Shown here: one piece after another, positions 61,520 to 64,000 of the stretch | Position numbering within the stretch: the first letter of the stretch is position 1 | Layout of the letters: each line of letters begins with the position of its first letter | DNA from: Sulfuritalea sp. | GTDB taxonomy: Bacteria; Pseudomonadota; Gammaproteobacteria; Burkholderiales; Rhodocyclaceae | Assembly: GCA_023229685.1 (NCBI GenBank) | Contig: JALNYT010000004.1 | Location: 291,628 to 355,627, forward strand | Length of the DNA: 64,000 bases | Direction of reading: 5' to 3' | Notes under the pieces: generated by a model | The model's input: only the letters and a program-made list of their open reading frames with translations | Database searches by the model: none | What the model was told of the DNA's origin: nothing | Translations under genes and position numbers: made by a program

Positions 61520-61945
61520 TTAACTTGCGGCTGCACCTACCTCTGCCTTCACCACATGCGCGAGACCCAAAACAAGCTCGGCATAGTCTCGCCTATCTGC
61601 GACCAGGATGTGGTCCCGAAGCCACTCATACAGAAATTGAAGCAGTTCCGATTCAGCAGACCCCAGAAGGGAGTGGCTCTCAATTTCGGCCACTTTGGTA
61701 AAAAAGTACTCATGGCCTTTTTTGTGTTCCTCGACATTCGGGATGCCGAACAGACGCATCAAGCCTTCCTCAAAATCAAAGTGACGGCGGGCGACTTGAC
61801 CGAGTTCGACAACCTTGTAGTGTATTTTCATCCAGCCGCCTTTGGTCGCAACGATCTCCTCAACTTGAGAGAATTTGTCGATTAGGCCTTTGTGCTGATT
61901 GTCGATTTCCTCGATGCCTAAGGAATACTCATTTTTCCATTTCAT
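61520..61945 (-). CDS. Bacteriohemerythrin
   Basis: A 141-residue single-domain hemerythrin with all seven di-iron ligands in place: His18, His55, Glu59, His74, His78, His112 and Asp117 (DNQHK, RRHFDFEE, EEHKKGHEYF, WLRDHILVADRRD). It binds oxygen reversibly and may serve oxygen sensing, storage or NO handling. ATG at 61945 follows AGGGGGCCAT; an in-frame ATG 45 nt earlier is less likely. Single gene in an accessory region. Confidence 0.92.
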   Translation of the reverse strand: MKWKNEYSLGIEEIDNQHKGLIDKFSQVEEIVATKGGWMKIHYKVVELGQVARRHFDFEEGLMRLFGIPNVEEHKKGHEYFFTKVAEIESHSLLGSAESELLQFLYEWLRDHILVADRRDYAELVLGLAHVVKAEVGAAAS

Positions 61946-62304
61946 ATGGCCCCCTCTATCGTTATTCTTTTTGGATGCGTCCGCCGACATAAGACCACTT
62001 GTCGGGTCACGTTACTTCATATACGTGCCGGCTTCAACTACTCTTTAAAGAGTGATATTTACCGTAGCGGTTACGGTCCAGATCAGTTTGAATGAGGCCT
62101 GTAAGTCGGCTTGTGCGCGGATTATTGTTCGCGACGAATCGGGCCTAACCTCAAACCGCTGAATGCCATTGCGTACTGACTGGCCGTTATCGTTGCAGAG
62201 CCGAATTTCAGGTGAAAATATCGCTACCACATAACGAACGTCGGCTTCTGCATTTTCCGCATTCCTGGCGAAAGGCCGCTCCCAATTCTCGCGACGGTCG
62301 GCTT
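61946..62304. other. Intergenic DNA left of the insertion sequence
   Basis: No gene recognised. An AT-rich part near 62040 contains CTCTTTAAAGAG, a 12-bp perfect palindrome, which could be part of a hemerythrin promoter region. The 62230-62300 part is GC-rich with CGGCTT/AAGGCCG-type dyads. Confidence 0.4.
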
Positions 62305-62311
62305 AGACATC

Positions 62312-62322
62312 ATGTATTGACC
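62312..62322 (+). repeat. Left subterminal inverted repeat of the IS
   Basis: ATGTATTGACC, perfectly complementary to 63767-63777; 79 nt before the transposase start. Confidence 0.65.
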
Positions 62323-62400
62323 TGCCGCACCTCAAGCGACGCGGGTTACGCTTGGGGCTTTTCAACCTTAGGCGCAGAGCCGAAATTGAGGGGGCAGGCC

Positions 62401-63516
62401 GTGAAAGAGTCTAACAAGTACATTGGACTGGATGTGCACAAGGAAACGATAGCGGTGTCGGTGGCGGAAGCTCAGGGTGGCGAAGTGCGCTACGCGGGTG
62501 AAATTGCCAATACGCCAGAAGCCATGGAGAAATTGGTCAGGCAACTCCGTAAAGGCGGAGCGAACCTGTCGTTCTGTTACGAAGCCGGACCCTGCGGCTA
62601 CGGCATCCATCGACAGCTAACGGATCTGGGATGGGAGTGTCTGGTCGTCGCGCCATCACTGATTCCCAAGAAGGCCGGTGATCGGGTGAAGACGGACCGG
62701 CGCGACAGCCTGTCCTTGGCACGACTTCACCGAGCGGGCGAACTCACGGCGGTCTGGGTTCCGGACGGTGCGCAAGAAGCGCTGCGCGACTTGACGCGAG
62801 CGCGGGAAGACATGAAGCATCTGCAACGGCAAGCCAAGCAACGCCTGCTGGCGTTTCTGCTGCGACATGGCCGACGCTACGACGGGAAGAGTCACTGGAC
62901 GCAGGCACACTATCGCTGGCTGGAACAGACGAAATTCGAGCAACCGGTGCAACAGATCGTTTTTCAGGAATACATCGACACCGTGAAGGCGATGAGCCGA
63001 CGTGTCGAGGCATTGGACAAGCAGCTTGAAAGCGCCGCCGGCGAGTCGGTGTTCTGGCCAGTAATCGAAGGGTTGATGGCCTTGCGTGGCGTCAGTCTGC
63101 TGACGGCGACGACGATCGTGGCGGAAATTGGTGACTTGAGGCGATTCGCCAGCGCACCTCAACTGATGGCGTATCTCGGTGTTGTCCCCAGCGAACATTC
63201 CAGTGGCGGCACTAAATCGCGTGGCGGTATCACCAAGACCGGCAATGGTCACGTTCGCCGGGTGCTGGTCGAAGCGGCATGGACGTATCGCCACCCCGCA
63301 CGCAAGATGACGGTATTGCAACGGCGTGCAGAGCGTACCCCGGAAGTCGTCCAGGAGATTGCCTGGAAGGCGCAAAAGCGTATGTGCGGGCGTTACCGAT
63401 TGCTCGAATCCAGCGGCAAGCTCAAGGTGCAAGTCACCACCGCGATCGCGCGAGAACTCGCAGGCTTTATCTGGGCCATCGGTCAGGCGCTTCCACCGCC
63501 GGCCGCAAACGCATAG
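62401..63516 (+). CDS. IS110/IS1111 family transposase (DEDD recombinase)
   Basis: A 371-residue intact transposase. The N-terminal RuvC-like DEDD domain shows YIGLDVHKETI, FCYEAGPCGYG and VKTDRRDSLSLA. The C-terminal Transposase_20 domain shows LMALRGVSLLTATTIVAEIG and AYLGVVPSEHSSGGTKSRGG with the serine used for catalysis. GTG start at 62401 follows GAGGGGG; a longer frame to 62212 would cross the left repeat. Such enzymes use a guide RNA from their own element to choose targets. Confidence 0.92.
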   Translation: MKESNKYIGLDVHKETIAVSVAEAQGGEVRYAGEIANTPEAMEKLVRQLRKGGANLSFCYEAGPCGYGIHRQLTDLGWECLVVAPSLIPKKAGDRVKTDRRDSLSLARLHRAGELTAVWVPDGAQEALRDLTRAREDMKHLQRQAKQRLLAFLLRHGRRYDGKSHWTQAHYRWLEQTKFEQPVQQIVFQEYIDTVKAMSRRVEALDKQLESAAGESVFWPVIEGLMALRGVSLLTATTIVAEIGDLRRFASAPQLMAYLGVVPSEHSSGGTKSRGGITKTGNGHVRRVLVEAAWTYRHPARKMTVLQRRAERTPEVVQEIAWKAQKRMCGRYRLLESSGKLKVQVTTAIARELAGFIWAIGQALPPPAANA

Positions 63517-63534
63517 GAGAACAGAGCATGAGTT

Positions 63535-63730
63535 TGCAGTGTGTCGGTAGCAGAATGGACAACGGTGGGAGAACCCTCGGGTGCCCTATGAGGCGGCCAG
63601 CAACGGCATGACCCTCGAGCTTAGAGCGAGGCAGCTCCCCGACGAATCGGTTGTCATGCGGTACCCAACCCGCGCATATCAGACTGATCAACCGTCGGCA
63701 TGCTGTCCGTTCTGCTACCAACACACTGCA
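63535..63730 (+). ncRNA. Candidate guide (seek/bridge) RNA region of the IS
   Basis: Arms 63535-63561 and 63704-63730 are complementary at 26 of 27 positions (one G-U included), enclosing 142 nt. It begins 19 nt after the transposase stop and ends 36 nt before the right subterminal repeat. IS1111 elements are known to carry their guide RNA downstream of the transposase, so this is the expected place; boundaries and transcription are not shown. Confidence 0.5.
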
Positions 63731-63766
63731 CGATGATTCAAAACCGTATTTAAGAAGACCTTGACG

Positions 63767-63777
63767 GGTCAATACAT
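63767..63777 (-). repeat. Right subterminal inverted repeat of the IS
   Basis: GGTCAATACAT, the complement of the left 11-bp repeat; about 250 nt after the transposase stop. Confidence 0.65.
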
Positions 63778-63784
63778 ATCAGGG

Positions 63785-64000
63785 CACTGAAGCGACCGAC
63801 CTCTCTTCGGATTCATCGCCGAAAAGCGGTCAGTGAAATTCCGTTTCCTGGAAGCTGCCTGTTGTCACCGAGTGCTCCGTGCCCAAAGCGGACGTAGCCC
63901 GATTCAAAAAGCCGACGCTCTCAATGCATCTGCGCCGCTCACAGATTGCACGCTCCGCCGCTTATCATTTAAACCGAACGCTCACCGTTGGGGTCCCAGG
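63785..64000. other. Right-edge intergenic DNA
   Basis: No gene recognised. It contains short dyads such as GACCG...CGGTC around TTCGG/CCGAA near 63800-63835. It may be the other half of the site entered by the IS. Confidence 0.4.

Larger units (their letters stand above)
62305..63784 (+). mobile_element. IS110-family insertion sequence, IS1111-like
   Basis: Bounded by short subterminal inverted repeats (62312-62322 and 63767-63777), about 80 nt of 5' and 270 nt of 3' non-coding DNA around one transposase gene. Subterminal repeats and a long 3' non-coding end are the marks of the IS1111 subgroup. The precise ends are estimated; these elements usually make no target duplication. Confidence 0.7.

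Noticed and set aside
62212..62400. N-terminal extension of the transposase to 62212
   Set aside because: The extension contains the left subterminal repeat and unrelated residues; a GTG with a ribosome site at 62401 matches the family start.

Overview
The window reads as chromosomal DNA of a GC-rich betaproteobacterium, most like the Rhodocyclales and neighbouring sulfur- or aromatic-degrading lineages. The grounds are the gene orders queA-tgt-yajC-secD-secF, sigma factor-DUF3619-DUF3106-RDD, ilvB-ilvH-ilvC-pssA-leuA, rpsP-rimM-trmD-rplS and xseB-ispA-dxs, together with a soxY gene at the left edge. No genus can be fixed from sequence alone.

Layout. 1-2.8 kb: start of a Sox (thiosulfate oxidation) locus on the minus strand, then a YeiH-type putative sulfate exporter, a 51-residue membrane peptide and a universal stress protein. 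2.9-14 kb: potassium permease kup, tRNA-Leu(CAA), a Crp/Fnr regulator, the queuosine and Sec export operon, a DUF2322 protein, purB and a glutathione transferase. 14-20.6 kb: holC and pepA divergent from lptF-lptG, then a minus-strand operon of an RpoE-like sigma factor (probable CTG start), DUF3619, DUF3106 and RDD proteins. 20.7-27 kb: branched-chain amino acid synthesis (ilvBHC, leuA) with pssA between. leuA is preceded by what looks like a transcription attenuator with a leucine-rich 36-residue leader peptide. 27-37 kb: wrbA, a YihY protein, a PilZ-like protein, pyrF, the rpsP operon, folE2 and the isoprenoid genes dxs-ispA-xseB. 37-43.6 kb: a Rieske oxygenase, a DMT transporter, a ThDP enzyme with an FAD dehydrogenase, and a secreted coiled-coil protein. 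43.7-48.7 kb: an ECF sigma/anti-sigma operon with a catalase-like peroxidase, then an SDR, a hydrolase and a thioesterase.

48.8-59.5 kb is a regulated uptake island. A solute-symporter/histidine-kinase fusion, a small overlapping membrane protein, a receiver-only response regulator and an Xre-family regulator are divergent from a complete five-gene Liv-type ABC importer whose binding protein has a Tat signal. The island is bracketed by an intact MTH1187-type thiamine-binding gene and a truncated, stop-containing paralogue of it.

59.5-64 kb is accessory: a small lipoprotein, an RraA-like gene flanked by a 72-bp direct repeat, a bacteriohemerythrin, gene-poor DNA, and an IS110-family (IS1111-like) insertion sequence. 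Its long 3' non-coding part contains a 27-bp inverted repeat, a good candidate for the guide RNA of this family.

Dispersed elements: three copies of a 58-nt structured repeat (one after tRNA-Leu, two after pssA) and a GC-rich repeat between secD and secF. No rRNA, CRISPR array or prophage was seen.
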